Source of the DNA: Burkholderiaceae bacterium
Lineage (GTDB): Bacteria > Pseudomonadota > Gammaproteobacteria > Burkholderiales > Burkholderiaceae_A
Length of the DNA: 35,945 nt
NCBI GenBank assembly: GCA_004214155.1
Contig: SGYQ01000015.1
Location: 1 to 35,945, forward strand
Reading direction: 5' to 3'
This document shows positions 7,152 through 15,865 of the stretch, one piece after another; position 1 is the first letter of the stretch, and every line of letters starts with the position of its first letter. A model generated the notes under the pieces. The model did not search any database and was not told where the DNA came from. It worked only from the letters and a program-made list of their open reading frames with translations. The translations under genes and the position numbers were made by a program.

Positions 7152-7194
7152 TTGAAATTAAACTAAAGTATGATAATAATATATACTAAAGTAT
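7152..7194 (+). promoter_or_regulatory. tssB promoter with paired operator-like palindromes
   Basis: A perfect ATACTAAAGTAT is at 7183-7194 and a one-mismatch copy AAACTAAAGTAT at 7160-7171, centres 23 bases apart. Possible promoters are TTGAAA (7152-7157), 17 bases, AATAAT (7175-7180), or TTAAAC (7158-7163), 18 bases, TATACT (7182-7187). In the second reading the -10 box sits in the palindrome exactly as at 6415-6427. The gene therefore probably has a second regulated promoter inside the operon. Confidence 0.55.
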
Positions 7195-7218
7195 TAAAAA
7201 AATAAATGGAGGGTCTGA

Positions 7219-7776
7219 ATGGCTGATAGTCTGCAAAAATGGGTAGGTAGAAACCGGCCACCAAGGGTGCAAATTACGTACGATGTAGAAATCGGCGATG
7301 CGATAGAGAAAAAAGAACTGCCCTTTGTGGTAGGACTATTAGCAGATCTGTCGGGAGACCAGGTGGATTCACAGCCGAAGCTGCGGGATAGACGATTTGT
7401 TGAGATCGACCGGGATAATTTTAATGAAGTCATGGCGAAGATATCCCCTAAGGTGGGTGTCAAGATACCAGATGTGTTAAAGGGGGATGGCGAGTTAAAA
7501 ATTGACTTGGAGTTTCAAAAATTTGACGATTTTCATCCGGAAAGTCTTGTTAAACAAGTCCCTAGATTGGAAAAGCTTCTTCTTGCAAGGCAATACCTAA
7601 GGGATTTGGTTGCCAAGTTAGATGGAAATGACGAACTTAACACCGTTCTTTCTGAAATTGCAGCTAATCAGGATGAGGTTAAAAAGCTTAAAACAGAGGC
7701 ACTACCCGAAACCGGTAGTCCTTCCGGAGAAAACGACACTGGGAGCAAAAAGTCATCGGATGCCGGGAAGAAGTAA
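7219..7776 (+). CDS. tssB: T6SS contractile sheath small subunit TssB (VipA)
   Basis: TssB pairs with TssC to build the contractile sheath that propels the Hcp tube. The N-terminus (QKWVGRNRPPRVQITYDVEIGDA) and ELPFVVGLLADLSGD with the following DRRFVEIDRDNFNEVM are hallmark TssB segments. At 185 residues it is slightly longer than usual because of a polar Ser/Gly/Lys-rich tail. GGAGGG lies 7 bases before the ATG. It is followed after 29 bases by tssC, the usual order. Its own promoter region carries the locus palindrome. Confidence 0.97.
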   Translation: MADSLQKWVGRNRPPRVQITYDVEIGDAIEKKELPFVVGLLADLSGDQVDSQPKLRDRRFVEIDRDNFNEVMAKISPKVGVKIPDVLKGDGELKIDLEFQKFDDFHPESLVKQVPRLEKLLLARQYLRDLVAKLDGNDELNTVLSEIAANQDEVKKLKTEALPETGSPSGENDTGSKKSSDAGKK

Positions 7777-7805
7777 ACATTAATTGAAATATTAGGGGTA
7801 AAAAA

Positions 7806-9281
7806 ATGGCTGACAGTAAAAAAGGAGAAGATGTAAAGACTGACTTGTCTTTAGTTGAGCGAATAATTGAAGAAGGGGGCATGGTAAATAGTCCCTCACA
7901 AGAGTCTTACGCCAAACTAATGTTGGGACAGTTCGCTACAGAACTTCTTGATGAGGGAATGAAATTCAGTCCTGATAAGGATGTCGTAGCAATGATAAAC
8001 GACAGGATAGCAGCTATTGATTCTCTTCTAACGGACCATTTGAATGGCATTATGCACAATCCGAATTTTCAGAGTCTTGAAGCTGCCTGGACAGGACTGA
8101 GAGATATGGTCTTTGGAACGGAGACTGGTCCGAAATTAAAGCTCCGATTGTTAAATGTTTCAAAGAAAGAGTTGCTCAAGGATTTAGAAACAGCAGTTGA
8201 TTATGATATGAGTAACTTGTTTAAAAAAGTTTACGAAGATGAATATGGTACTTTCGGTGGCAGCCCGTATTCTATGCTACTGTCAGATTTTTATTTTAGT
8301 CGACATCCACAAGATATTTCTCTTTTAGAGAGAATTTCAAAAGTCGCTGCAGCTGCTCACGCTCCCTTCGTTGCAGCGGCTGACCCAGCATTATTTGATA
8401 TGAAAGCCTTTACTGAGTTAGGTACACCTAGAGATATGTCTAAAATTTTCGAAAGTGCTGAATTAGTTACATGGAAGGCATTCCGGGATTCAGAAGATTC
8501 AAGGTATGTGTCATTAGTTCTACCTAGGTATGCAGCTAGATTACCGTATGGGGTAAAATTTGTTCCTGTTGAATCATTTTCATTTGAAGAAGATGTTGAT
8601 GGTAAAGACCACTCAAAATATCTGTGGGCAAACTCATCATATCAACTGGGTTTAAGAATCACAGATGCTTTTGCAAAATATGGTTGGACAAGTGCGATTA
8701 GAGGTGTTGAAGGTGGTGGTAAGGTTGAGGGAATGACCGCTCATACATATAAAACAAATGAAGGAGATATTGTTTTGAAATGTCCGACCGAGGTTACTAT
8801 TACTGACAGACGGGAAAAAGAGCTAAATGATTTAGGTTTTATAGCTATCGTAAATTCAAAAGGTTCTAATTTTGCTGCGTTTTTTGGAGGACAAACTGTT
8901 AATAAGCCCAAGCTTTATAGTTTAGATAATGCAAATGCAAACGCTCAGCTATCTTCCAGGTTGCCATACATGTTGGCTTCGTCACGCTTTGCACATTACA
9001 TTAAGGTCATCATGAGAGATAAAGTCGGAAGTTTTCAAACTAGGCAAAGCGTTGAAACCTACCTTAATACATGGATTTCTGACTACGTTTGTTTGAATGA
9101 TAGTGCGCCGCAGGAAACGAAAGCGCGCTTACCACTCGGAAATGCTAGGATCGATGTTTCTGAGATCCCTGGTAAACCTGGCTCCTACAAAGCGGTAGTT
9201 TTTATTAGACCTCATTTTCAGATGGAAGAACTTACAGCATCTATAAGGTTGGTTGCTGAGTTACCTCCTCCTGCTAGTTAG
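7806..9281 (+). CDS. tssC: T6SS contractile sheath large subunit TssC (VipB)
   Basis: 491 residues, the normal TssC length. Diagnostic segments are NPNFQSLEAAWTGLRDMV, YGTFGGSPYSMLLSDFYF, AHAPFVAAADPALF, LPYGVKFVPVESFSFEED and the C-terminal EIPGKPGSYKAVVFIRPHFQMEEL. The N-terminus (LVERIIEEGGM) corresponds to the helix exposed on contracted sheaths, which ClpV grips in systems that have it. No ClpV gene is present in this window. The start ATG has a GGGGTAAA stretch upstream. Confidence 0.97.
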   Translation: MADSKKGEDVKTDLSLVERIIEEGGMVNSPSQESYAKLMLGQFATELLDEGMKFSPDKDVVAMINDRIAAIDSLLTDHLNGIMHNPNFQSLEAAWTGLRDMVFGTETGPKLKLRLLNVSKKELLKDLETAVDYDMSNLFKKVYEDEYGTFGGSPYSMLLSDFYFSRHPQDISLLERISKVAAAAHAPFVAAADPALFDMKAFTELGTPRDMSKIFESAELVTWKAFRDSEDSRYVSLVLPRYAARLPYGVKFVPVESFSFEEDVDGKDHSKYLWANSSYQLGLRITDAFAKYGWTSAIRGVEGGGKVEGMTAHTYKTNEGDIVLKCPTEVTITDRREKELNDLGFIAIVNSKGSNFAAFFGGQTVNKPKLYSLDNANANAQLSSRLPYMLASSRFAHYIKVIMRDKVGSFQTRQSVETYLNTWISDYVCLNDSAPQETKARLPLGNARIDVSEIPGKPGSYKAVVFIRPHFQMEELTASIRLVAELPPPAS

Positions 9282-9339
9282 AATGCATCATCAAAACATA
9301 AAAACTTTTAAAACAACTTACATTAGTGGAGTATAAGCC

Positions 9340-9834
9340 ATGAGCTCGAATGATATTTACCATCTTGTTTTGTCCGACGTTAAGGGTAATGACACAATTC
9401 TTTTAGATGATGAGGCAGGTATTCTATGCAAAACATGGCAAATACAGGCTACGATGCCAATGCAAATGGACATTGCAAACACTGAGAGGACTGCCGGGAG
9501 AGTTACATTTTCAGATATGATACTTACAAAAATGTCTGACCTATCGACACCAGCGCTCTTTTCATCGTGTGCAAATGCTACTGTACATTCTGCGACTCTT
9601 AGGGTTGGACGTACAGCCTCCGGCGCCTTTATGCCCATATTTGTAATTACTATGCAAAACGCTATGGTTTCAGATATTAAAACTCAAGCGGGTGGCGAAG
9701 GGCAGTTTCCGACTGACATTTTTAAGCTTAATTTTCAGAAGATTCAAGTTGAATACAAACAGCAAGGCGTTGACGTTGTCAGCCCAGGAAATGATTCTTT
9801 TGGATGGGATTTAAGTTTAAATCTGCCAGCCTAA
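9340..9834 (+). CDS. hcp: T6SS inner tube protein Hcp (TssD)
   Basis: 164 residues, the usual size of Hcp, which stacks as hexameric rings to form the tube and carries small effectors. The sequence shows the beta-barrel Hcp fold by its pattern (YHLVLSDVKG near the start, RVTFSDMILTKMSDLSTPAL in the middle, IFKLNFQKIQVEYKQQ near the end). No C-terminal toxin extension is present, so this is a structural Hcp. It is separated from tssC by 58 bases without an obvious terminator or palindrome copy. GGAG precedes the ATG. Confidence 0.96.
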   Translation: MSSNDIYHLVLSDVKGNDTILLDDEAGILCKTWQIQATMPMQMDIANTERTAGRVTFSDMILTKMSDLSTPALFSSCANATVHSATLRVGRTASGAFMPIFVITMQNAMVSDIKTQAGGEGQFPTDIFKLNFQKIQVEYKQQGVDVVSPGNDSFGWDLSLNLPA

Positions 9835-9861
9835 AGATTAGCTTAATGCTGGGGATAGAAA

Positions 9862-10341
9862 ATGTCTCGTTTAAAAACCGGTGGATACGCTCCTCTTTTT
9901 GATCGATTGGCGCAAGTAGAAGATAAAAAGAGGGAAGTAGCTCATTGGTTAGATGTAAAACAACTTGAAAGATCCGTATTTAAAGAGCTTATCAGGATTA
10001 CACAAACGAGGTCTAGGCTCACTTCCTTAGAATTTCTGAACAAAAAAACTCTTACAGTTTTAGATTACGGTTTACCGGATTTTTATGGGAAATCTGTTCA
10101 AAATTCTGAAAATAGGAGTGAAATTCATCAGATCTTGACCAAGGCGTTTCTTTTTTTCGAACCAAGGTTAAAAAATATAAATATCGAGCACCTTGTCGAT
10201 AGTCAAAATAAAGCAGAACTGAAATTTCAGATATCAGGAGACTTGCAGACTGATCAGTCTACAGAACCGGTTTCTTTTTTAATATCATCAGAAAGTGATT
10301 TTAAAGATTACCCTTTAGAGGAGCAAAGCCTTGTCGGTTAA
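9862..10341 (+). CDS. tssE: T6SS baseplate protein TssE (gp25-like)
   Basis: A 159-residue protein with the gp25/lysozyme-like baseplate fold seen in TssE: LEFLNKKTLTVLDYGLPDFYGK, corresponding to the conserved region containing the DYGLPD motif, and a C-terminal beta region with LKFQISGDL. TssE forms the baseplate wedge with TssF, TssG and TssK. It overlaps the tssF start by 11 bases, which suggests translational coupling. Confidence 0.93.
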   Translation: MSRLKTGGYAPLFDRLAQVEDKKREVAHWLDVKQLERSVFKELIRITQTRSRLTSLEFLNKKTLTVLDYGLPDFYGKSVQNSENRSEIHQILTKAFLFFEPRLKNINIEHLVDSQNKAELKFQISGDLQTDQSTEPVSFLISSESDFKDYPLEEQSLVG

Positions 10342-12106
10342 TCGAGAATTAGATTTAATGGATTATTTTACTCGAGAGCTCGAATATTTACGTAGAGAGG
10401 GAAAAGATTTTGGGAAGAAATACCCACAGGTTGCCTCGAGATTAGATCTAAGAGAAAGTGAGTCATTAGATCCTCATGTTGAGCGACTTATCGAATCATT
10501 TGCCTTCTTGTCGGCTAGAGTACGCAGAGATATAGATAGGGATTATTCACAAATTGCAAATCATGTTTTAGATAAGTTCTGTCCGTCACTATTACAACCT
10601 ATTCCATCGTTGACTATTGTCAATCTTAAATCAAATGAAAAATTAGGCAAATTAACGAAACCTTTACAAATTCCTAGGCATTCAAAGTTACTAGCATGTT
10701 CAGATACTAATCAGGTATGTACATTTAGAACGGTCTGGGACTTGTTCTTTGTTCCGCTGGAGATTGACAACGTCTCATTCGATGATGATGAGAATTTATT
10801 CGTACATATGCAAACAATACAGGGTTCCGACTTGTCTGAGTTAGTCATTCCATCTTTGAATTTTCACATTAATGCTGATTGGAAAATGATTTCTTTATTT
10901 CAAGAAAATTTGACAAATAAACTGCAAGAAGTAACTCTTCTTGACCAAAAAGGCAACATTAGAGAATATTCCAAAAAGAACATTGAGTATAAAGGTTTTG
11001 ATGAGGAAGAATTAGCTCTTCCCTTGCCAAAAGGAGGCCAGTCAGCATACTGTCTGCTGCAAGAATACTTCGCATTTGAAAAAAAATTTAATTTCGTAAC
11101 ATTAAATAATATTGATTTGAGAAATTTTTCGGGTAGAAAATTAACACTAAAGCTTAATTTCTCCATTCTTCCCAAAAAGCTTAGAGCAATGAACCGCCAT
11201 AATTTAATGCTGAATTGTGTACCAATAATAAATCTCTTTACAAAGATAAGCGAACCAATAAAGTTATCAGATAAGAAAGTGGATCAATTATTAATTGCAG
11301 ACAAAAAAAAAGATTCATACACAGAAATACATTCGATAGATAGTATTACTGTCTCTGAGCCTGGAGGCAGTAAATCTAAGAAAATTAGGGATTTTTCCAC
11401 TGCCACAGAAAATCAGGAGTCAGATGAAGAAGAAAATAGCAATTTATATTGGGTAGCTAGAAGAGAAAAAAGTTTAAGGAAAGATATTACAGGTTCGGAT
11501 ATTTTTTTTAGTATTGTTGAAAGAAATCTCTCAGGAGAGATCATCAAAAACGCTACCGCATACGCAAATTTGCTATGTACAAACCGAAGACTTTGTGAAC
11601 AAATTCCTACGAACTCCCGATTTGATGCCGAAAATATCTCGGATGGAATTCAAATAAAATCACTTTATGAGCCAACACCACAGAGAGATCCTTCCTTTGA
11701 TGGAAGCTCTATCTGGCAGCTAACGTCTCTCTTAACATTAAATCATTACTCGTTAGTAGCAGGTGATACTGGAATTCAACAAATTCGGGAAATGCTTTCT
11801 TTGTTTTCCACAGGCAACCTTAAAGATTTTGAGCAAATTAGAGGTATTAAGAAACTTGTCGCAAAGGAGTCTGTTAGAAGATTACAAAAAGCTTCGTGGA
11901 GAACTTTCTGTACAGGCGTGTCCGTAACTATTGAGGTTGAAAGAGATGCATTTGTTGGTTCTTCCCTAGTTTTATTTACACTAGTCTTGGCAAAATTCTT
12001 TTCGTTATATACAACAATTAATTCATTTGTTTGTCTTTCTGTGATTTGCGAAAATGAAAAGCTTATAGAATGGCCACCCATGTCTGGTACGCAGGAGTAT
12101 ATATAA
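10331..12106 (+). CDS. tssF: T6SS baseplate protein TssF
   Basis: 591 residues, typical TssF length. The N-terminus has the family signature YFTRELEYLRREGKDFGKKY and the following DPHVERLIESFAFLSARV; a late segment gives VSVTIEVERDAFVGSS and FSLYTTINSFVCLSV, also conserved in TssF. The start was set at TTG 10331 because GAGGAG lies seven bases upstream inside tssE. The in-frame ATG 10358, nine codons later, lacks a good ribosome site. A highly charged stretch (about residues 345-370) may be an unstructured loop. Confidence 0.94.
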   Translation: MSVNRELDLMDYFTRELEYLRREGKDFGKKYPQVASRLDLRESESLDPHVERLIESFAFLSARVRRDIDRDYSQIANHVLDKFCPSLLQPIPSLTIVNLKSNEKLGKLTKPLQIPRHSKLLACSDTNQVCTFRTVWDLFFVPLEIDNVSFDDDENLFVHMQTIQGSDLSELVIPSLNFHINADWKMISLFQENLTNKLQEVTLLDQKGNIREYSKKNIEYKGFDEEELALPLPKGGQSAYCLLQEYFAFEKKFNFVTLNNIDLRNFSGRKLTLKLNFSILPKKLRAMNRHNLMLNCVPIINLFTKISEPIKLSDKKVDQLLIADKKKDSYTEIHSIDSITVSEPGGSKSKKIRDFSTATENQESDEEENSNLYWVARREKSLRKDITGSDIFFSIVERNLSGEIIKNATAYANLLCTNRRLCEQIPTNSRFDAENISDGIQIKSLYEPTPQRDPSFDGSSIWQLTSLLTLNHYSLVAGDTGIQQIREMLSLFSTGNLKDFEQIRGIKKLVAKESVRRLQKASWRTFCTGVSVTIEVERDAFVGSSLVLFTLVLAKFFSLYTTINSFVCLSVICENEKLIEWPPMSGTQEYI

Positions 12107-12107
12107 A

Positions 12108-13160
12108 ATGACTGAGTTGATAGCTAATGCGCGAAAAACAATCGAGAATAAACAGTTAAAGTTAAGATTAGCGGAAATGATGACTGATTCTCAAAAGTAT
12201 GATCTCTTGCGTGCTATTTATCTACTTGAAAGAATAGCTAGTTACAAAACGAAAAATTTAGAAGAAAAAGAGGTTAGAAAGCGTATTCGTATCAAAGGTG
12301 TTACCACGTTAAACTTCGAGTCTAGTGATGTTTACTCAATTCAATATGACAAGAAGGAAAAAAACCTTATTACTTTAGCAACACCTTTTTTTTCGTTTAC
12401 TTCAAATTCAGGTCCTTTACCTCAATCCTTTTGTGAATTAATTCTTGATAGAGAGAGAAATAAAGATTGTGCAACATCTGATTTCCTAGATATTTTTTTA
12501 CATCGTTTAGTTACGCTTTTTTACCTAGGAAAAAAGAAGCGTGATCCATCATTGACATGGAGGAAAGATTCTCAGACAAGTATTGAGAAGATTGTTGATA
12601 GCCTAGCATCTCTAGGAAGGTCTTCGACGGAGTTCAAAACATTTTCTGATGTTCAATGGTTGCGGCATGCAGGTATTTTTGGAGGCGCTCCGCGATCTTC
12701 ATCTAATCTCCTAACCTTGATTAAAAACAGGCTGAATTTGAATAATATATCTTGCTGTGAGTTTAATGGCTCTTGGTCGGACATTGCTTTACAGCGAAGT
12801 AGTTTAAGCACGGGATATGAAAATGCCGTATTAGGAAAAAATGCCGTATTAGGAAAAAAGTCCTGGAACATTTCCTCCGGTCTTTTAATTGAAATAAAAA
12901 AGTTAGACACGAGAACTTTTTTATCTCTACTTCCCACTGGAAAGAAATATGCAGAACTAATCAAGCTAATTTACAGATTTTTACCAAGAAATATTTCCGT
13001 ATTACTAAAGTTATATCTTGGTCAGCAAGATGTAAAAAATTGTAAATTATCGAGACAATCAACGATGAGATTGGGCTGGAATTCATGGCTTGGAGATTTA
13101 ACGAAGACCAATCCGGATAGTGTAATGTTGGAGTTTAGGTTAGATGAGAACAGGTTATAG
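12108..13160 (+). CDS. tssG: T6SS baseplate protein TssG
   Basis: 350 residues, normal for TssG. The diagnostic GPLPQSFCELILDR followed by SDFLDIFLHRLVTLFY matches the conserved GPLP and DFxxxFxHRL segments of this family. The ending MRLGWNSWLG matches the conserved LGxxxWLG region. TssG joins TssF2 in the wedge complex. The gene starts one base after the tssF stop and overlaps vgrG by 17 bases. An internal 18-bp tandem duplication repeats NAVLGK (see the repeat entry) and keeps the frame. Confidence 0.93.
   Translation: MTELIANARKTIENKQLKLRLAEMMTDSQKYDLLRAIYLLERIASYKTKNLEEKEVRKRIRIKGVTTLNFESSDVYSIQYDKKEKNLITLATPFFSFTSNSGPLPQSFCELILDRERNKDCATSDFLDIFLHRLVTLFYLGKKKRDPSLTWRKDSQTSIEKIVDSLASLGRSSTEFKTFSDVQWLRHAGIFGGAPRSSSNLLTLIKNRLNLNNISCCEFNGSWSDIALQRSSLSTGYENAVLGKNAVLGKKSWNISSGLLIEIKKLDTRTFLSLLPTGKKYAELIKLIYRFLPRNISVLLKLYLGQQDVKNCKLSRQSTMRLGWNSWLGDLTKTNPDSVMLEFRLDENRL
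12822..12857 (+). repeat. 18-bp perfect tandem duplication inside tssG
   Basis: The unit AATGCCGTATTAGGAAAA occurs at 12822-12839 and again at 12840-12857, giving NAVLGK twice in the protein. Being a multiple of three and fully identical, it looks like a recent slippage event that is tolerated in a surface loop. Confidence 0.9.
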
Positions 13161-15258
13161 TCAAACAAACTTATTAATTCGTCTAGAGACAGTCTTGGGC
13201 AAAGATGAATTACTATTATACGAATTTTTAGGCGAAGAATTTATTTCAGATACGTTTGAATTTAACCTGAAGCTACGATCTTCCAAGATGTCCATTGAAA
13301 CTGAAAAGTTACTAGGTACGGATGCATCAATTACCATTTTTGACGATGGCCAAACGAAAAAAGAATTTCATGGAATTGTTTCATATATAAATCAAATGGG
13401 TTTAGATACTGAGTTTTCTTATTATGAAATAAAAGTGATCCCTAGGGTTTCCCTTTTAAAATATACGGAAAACAGGAGAATCTTTCAAAATTTAAACGCA
13501 GTGGAAATAATCGTTGGGTTACTTAATGCAAACAAGGTAGAGTTTGAAACACGCTTAACAAATACTTATAAAAAAAGGGAATACTGTGTCCAATATGATG
13601 AGTCTGATTTTGATTTTATCTCCCGATTATTGGAGGATGAAGGAATATTTTATTTTTTTACGTTCAAAAATGGTAAACACATATTCGTTTTAGGAGACTC
13701 TGTAGAGTGTCATGATCTGTGCGACCAAAAACAACTTTTTTATCGTTCTAATCAGAGTGAAAGAGTAGGTTCTGATACGGTAACAAAGTTTGAATCCATT
13801 GCAGAAATTGCTCCAAGATCTGTTTCCCTAAGAGGTTATGATTATCTTAATGCAGGAGTTTTCTCAACTGAATCGTATTCTTCTGAAAAAGACTTTGGGG
13901 AAATTTATAAATACTTTGGAGGTTTTGTTGACGGAATCCTTTCTGAAGGAAAGAGTAAAAAAGAGATGGAGCAACTTAGACTCGAATCGCAAGTTAACAG
14001 AGGCGAAAGCTTATGTTTTTCCTTGCAGGCTGGTTCTTTTGTTTCGATCCGGGAGTACAAGAATGAGGATGTTAATCAGGACTACATTATAAAATCAGTC
14101 ACTCACTCTTTTAAAAACGAGAAGTATGGAAATTCATTCGAGTCAATACCTATACACCACCCTGTCAGGCCAATAAAGAAAACAAGGATACCTAGAGTTG
14201 CTGGAACACATTCTGCCTTTGTAGTTGGTCCCCCAGGAGAGGAGATTTGGACTGATTATCTCGGTAGGATAAAAGTGAAATTTCATTGGGACAGATCTGA
14301 TATAAATAATGAGAATAGTTCTTCCTGGTTACGAGTTTCCCAAACATGGGCAGATACAGGTTGGGGTCATTTGTTCATTCCTAGAGTTGGCCAGGAGGTT
14401 TTGGTTACATATGTTGATGGAAATCCAGACAAACCAGTTGTTACTGGATGTGTTTATAACTCTGAACGAGATCGTCCGGTAGATCTTCCTTCAAAACAGA
14501 CACAAAGCGTTATTCGAAGTAAGCCTTTCACAAAAAGCACAAGAGAGGATACTGCTGATAATTTTGTTACCGATTTATCAAACCTGAAAAATACGGCTCA
14601 AGATTTTAGTAACGATCCATTTGGGTTTGTTAATTCCATAATTTCAGAAAATAATGACGGAAGGGGTATTGGAAATGAGATTAGATTTGAAGACAAAATG
14701 AATGAGGAAGAGTTTTACTTACATGCCCATAAGGATATGAAAATCGAAATTGAGAATAACTTATCCACCACTATATTCAAGGGTGATGAAATACATAAAG
14801 TAGAGAAGGGTAACAGGACAGTTAAGATTTTAGAAGGTAGCGAAGATCATCTTGTTGAAAAAGATAGAGTTGTTACGATAAATGGAGATGAGATTAAAAA
14901 TAATTCTCAGAATTTTACGCAAAATATTGACGGGAATTTTGAGTGTAATGTTAAAGGAGACTATACCCTTAATATTGAAGGTGACTTATCGATAAAAGTA
15001 AAAGGGAAAGTATTACTCGAAGCAGAGGATTCAATTAGCGTTCTCACAAAAAAAGAATTATTACAGCAGTCAGAAAAGACTTTTAAAATAAATTCTGAGG
15101 ATAAGTGCGAAATCAAAGCGGCTCAATCTTTGAAGATTGAAGCTATGAGTCTGGAACTACAAGGAAGTACCACTTCAAAATTAAAGGGAGGGACTTCGGT
15201 GGAAATAAATGGTGGAGCTAATGTTTCAGTGTCTTCCCCGCAGATCGGGCTGGGTTAG
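13144..15258 (+). CDS. vgrG: T6SS spike protein VgrG (TssI)
   Basis: The 704-residue protein has the VgrG layout: a gp27-like region (1-340), the gp5-type OB fold (about 360-440: VGPPGEEIWTDYLGRIKVKF and SSWLRVSQTWADTGWGHLF, VGQEVLVTYVDGNPDKP), then NEIRFEDKMNEEEFYLHAHKDM (511-532) and a beta-helical needle of V/I-x repeats to the end. There is no extra C-terminal toxin domain. Residues about 461-508 insert a polar, partly helical segment between the OB fold and the NEIRFED motif, longer than in VgrGs I know. The ATG overlaps tssG by 17 bases. It is followed directly by the MORN protein and the PAAR-like tip. Confidence 0.95.
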   Translation: MRTGYSQTNLLIRLETVLGKDELLLYEFLGEEFISDTFEFNLKLRSSKMSIETEKLLGTDASITIFDDGQTKKEFHGIVSYINQMGLDTEFSYYEIKVIPRVSLLKYTENRRIFQNLNAVEIIVGLLNANKVEFETRLTNTYKKREYCVQYDESDFDFISRLLEDEGIFYFFTFKNGKHIFVLGDSVECHDLCDQKQLFYRSNQSERVGSDTVTKFESIAEIAPRSVSLRGYDYLNAGVFSTESYSSEKDFGEIYKYFGGFVDGILSEGKSKKEMEQLRLESQVNRGESLCFSLQAGSFVSIREYKNEDVNQDYIIKSVTHSFKNEKYGNSFESIPIHHPVRPIKKTRIPRVAGTHSAFVVGPPGEEIWTDYLGRIKVKFHWDRSDINNENSSSWLRVSQTWADTGWGHLFIPRVGQEVLVTYVDGNPDKPVVTGCVYNSERDRPVDLPSKQTQSVIRSKPFTKSTREDTADNFVTDLSNLKNTAQDFSNDPFGFVNSIISENNDGRGIGNEIRFEDKMNEEEFYLHAHKDMKIEIENNLSTTIFKGDEIHKVEKGNRTVKILEGSEDHLVEKDRVVTINGDEIKNNSQNFTQNIDGNFECNVKGDYTLNIEGDLSIKVKGKVLLEAEDSISVLTKKELLQQSEKTFKINSEDKCEIKAAQSLKIEAMSLELQGSTTSKLKGGTSVEINGGANVSVSSPQIGLG

Positions 15259-15259
15259 T

Positions 15260-15865
15260 ATGGAGATTAGAGTAATAGAAGAGTTTTACATTAACAAGCA
15301 GATAAAACAAAGGTCCCATATGAAAGGATCTAAACTTGATGGTATTTGTGAATTTTATGACATGGATGGGAATCTTGAACAAAGAGTTAATTTTAAAGAA
15401 GGCAATCTAGATGGGTTTTTAGAGACTTATATTAAGGGAGAGCTCAGTTCTAAAAGAAGTTTTAAAGAGGGATATTTAGATGGGCCGACAGAGCTATTTG
15501 ATGAAACTGGGACGTTATCCGCGACTATTAATTTCAAGAGAGATTTACGTAACGGGGTTTCGAGATTCTGGAACAAGGGTCAGTGCGTCAGAGAAGCGAA
15601 TTACAAGGATGGATTATTAGAGGGGCTTACTGAAGATTTTACAGCCGATGGGATTCTTATACAAAGGGCTACTTATTTGCGAGGTCAACTGGACGGAGTA
15701 ATTTTTCGGTTTTGGTTAAACGGAAATATCATGGAGGAAACGGATTACAGTAATGGAGAAGTTGTTGGAGAATCGAGATTGTATGATGAGCGAGGAAAAA
15801 GAATCTCAGATAAAAAAGAAAAAAATATGGTTGGTACGTTAACTAAAGTCTTTCGGGGGGAATGA
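15260..15865 (+). CDS. MORN/YwqK-like repeat protein linked to VgrG
   Basis: 201 residues made almost wholly of about seven 22-23 residue repeats with the pattern DGxxxxFxxxGxLxxxxxFKEGxLDG (for example FYDMDGNLEQRVNFKEGNLDG, then LFDETGTLSATINFKRDL). This is the MORN-like variant of the YwqK antitoxin family of Bacillus. The start is ATG 15260, one base after the vgrG stop; the frame stays open further upstream inside vgrG but the repeats begin after this ATG. It ends with an ATGA overlap on the PAAR-like gene, so the trio vgrG, this gene and the tip is translated as a unit. A role as effector adaptor, immunity protein or tip component is possible; I cannot tell which. Confidence 0.8.
   Translation: MEIRVIEEFYINKQIKQRSHMKGSKLDGICEFYDMDGNLEQRVNFKEGNLDGFLETYIKGELSSKRSFKEGYLDGPTELFDETGTLSATINFKRDLRNGVSRFWNKGQCVREANYKDGLLEGLTEDFTADGILIQRATYLRGQLDGVIFRFWLNGNIMEETDYSNGEVVGESRLYDERGKRISDKKEKNMVGTLTKVFRGE

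Noticed and set aside
9282-9339. Separate promoter or operator copy in front of hcp
   Set aside because: The 58-base gap is AT-rich but has no good -35/-10 pair and no ATACT-WW-AGTAT copy.
14700-15258. C-terminal toxin domain on VgrG
   Set aside because: The region is regular beta-helix repeat sequence typical of the gp5 needle, with no extra domain after it.
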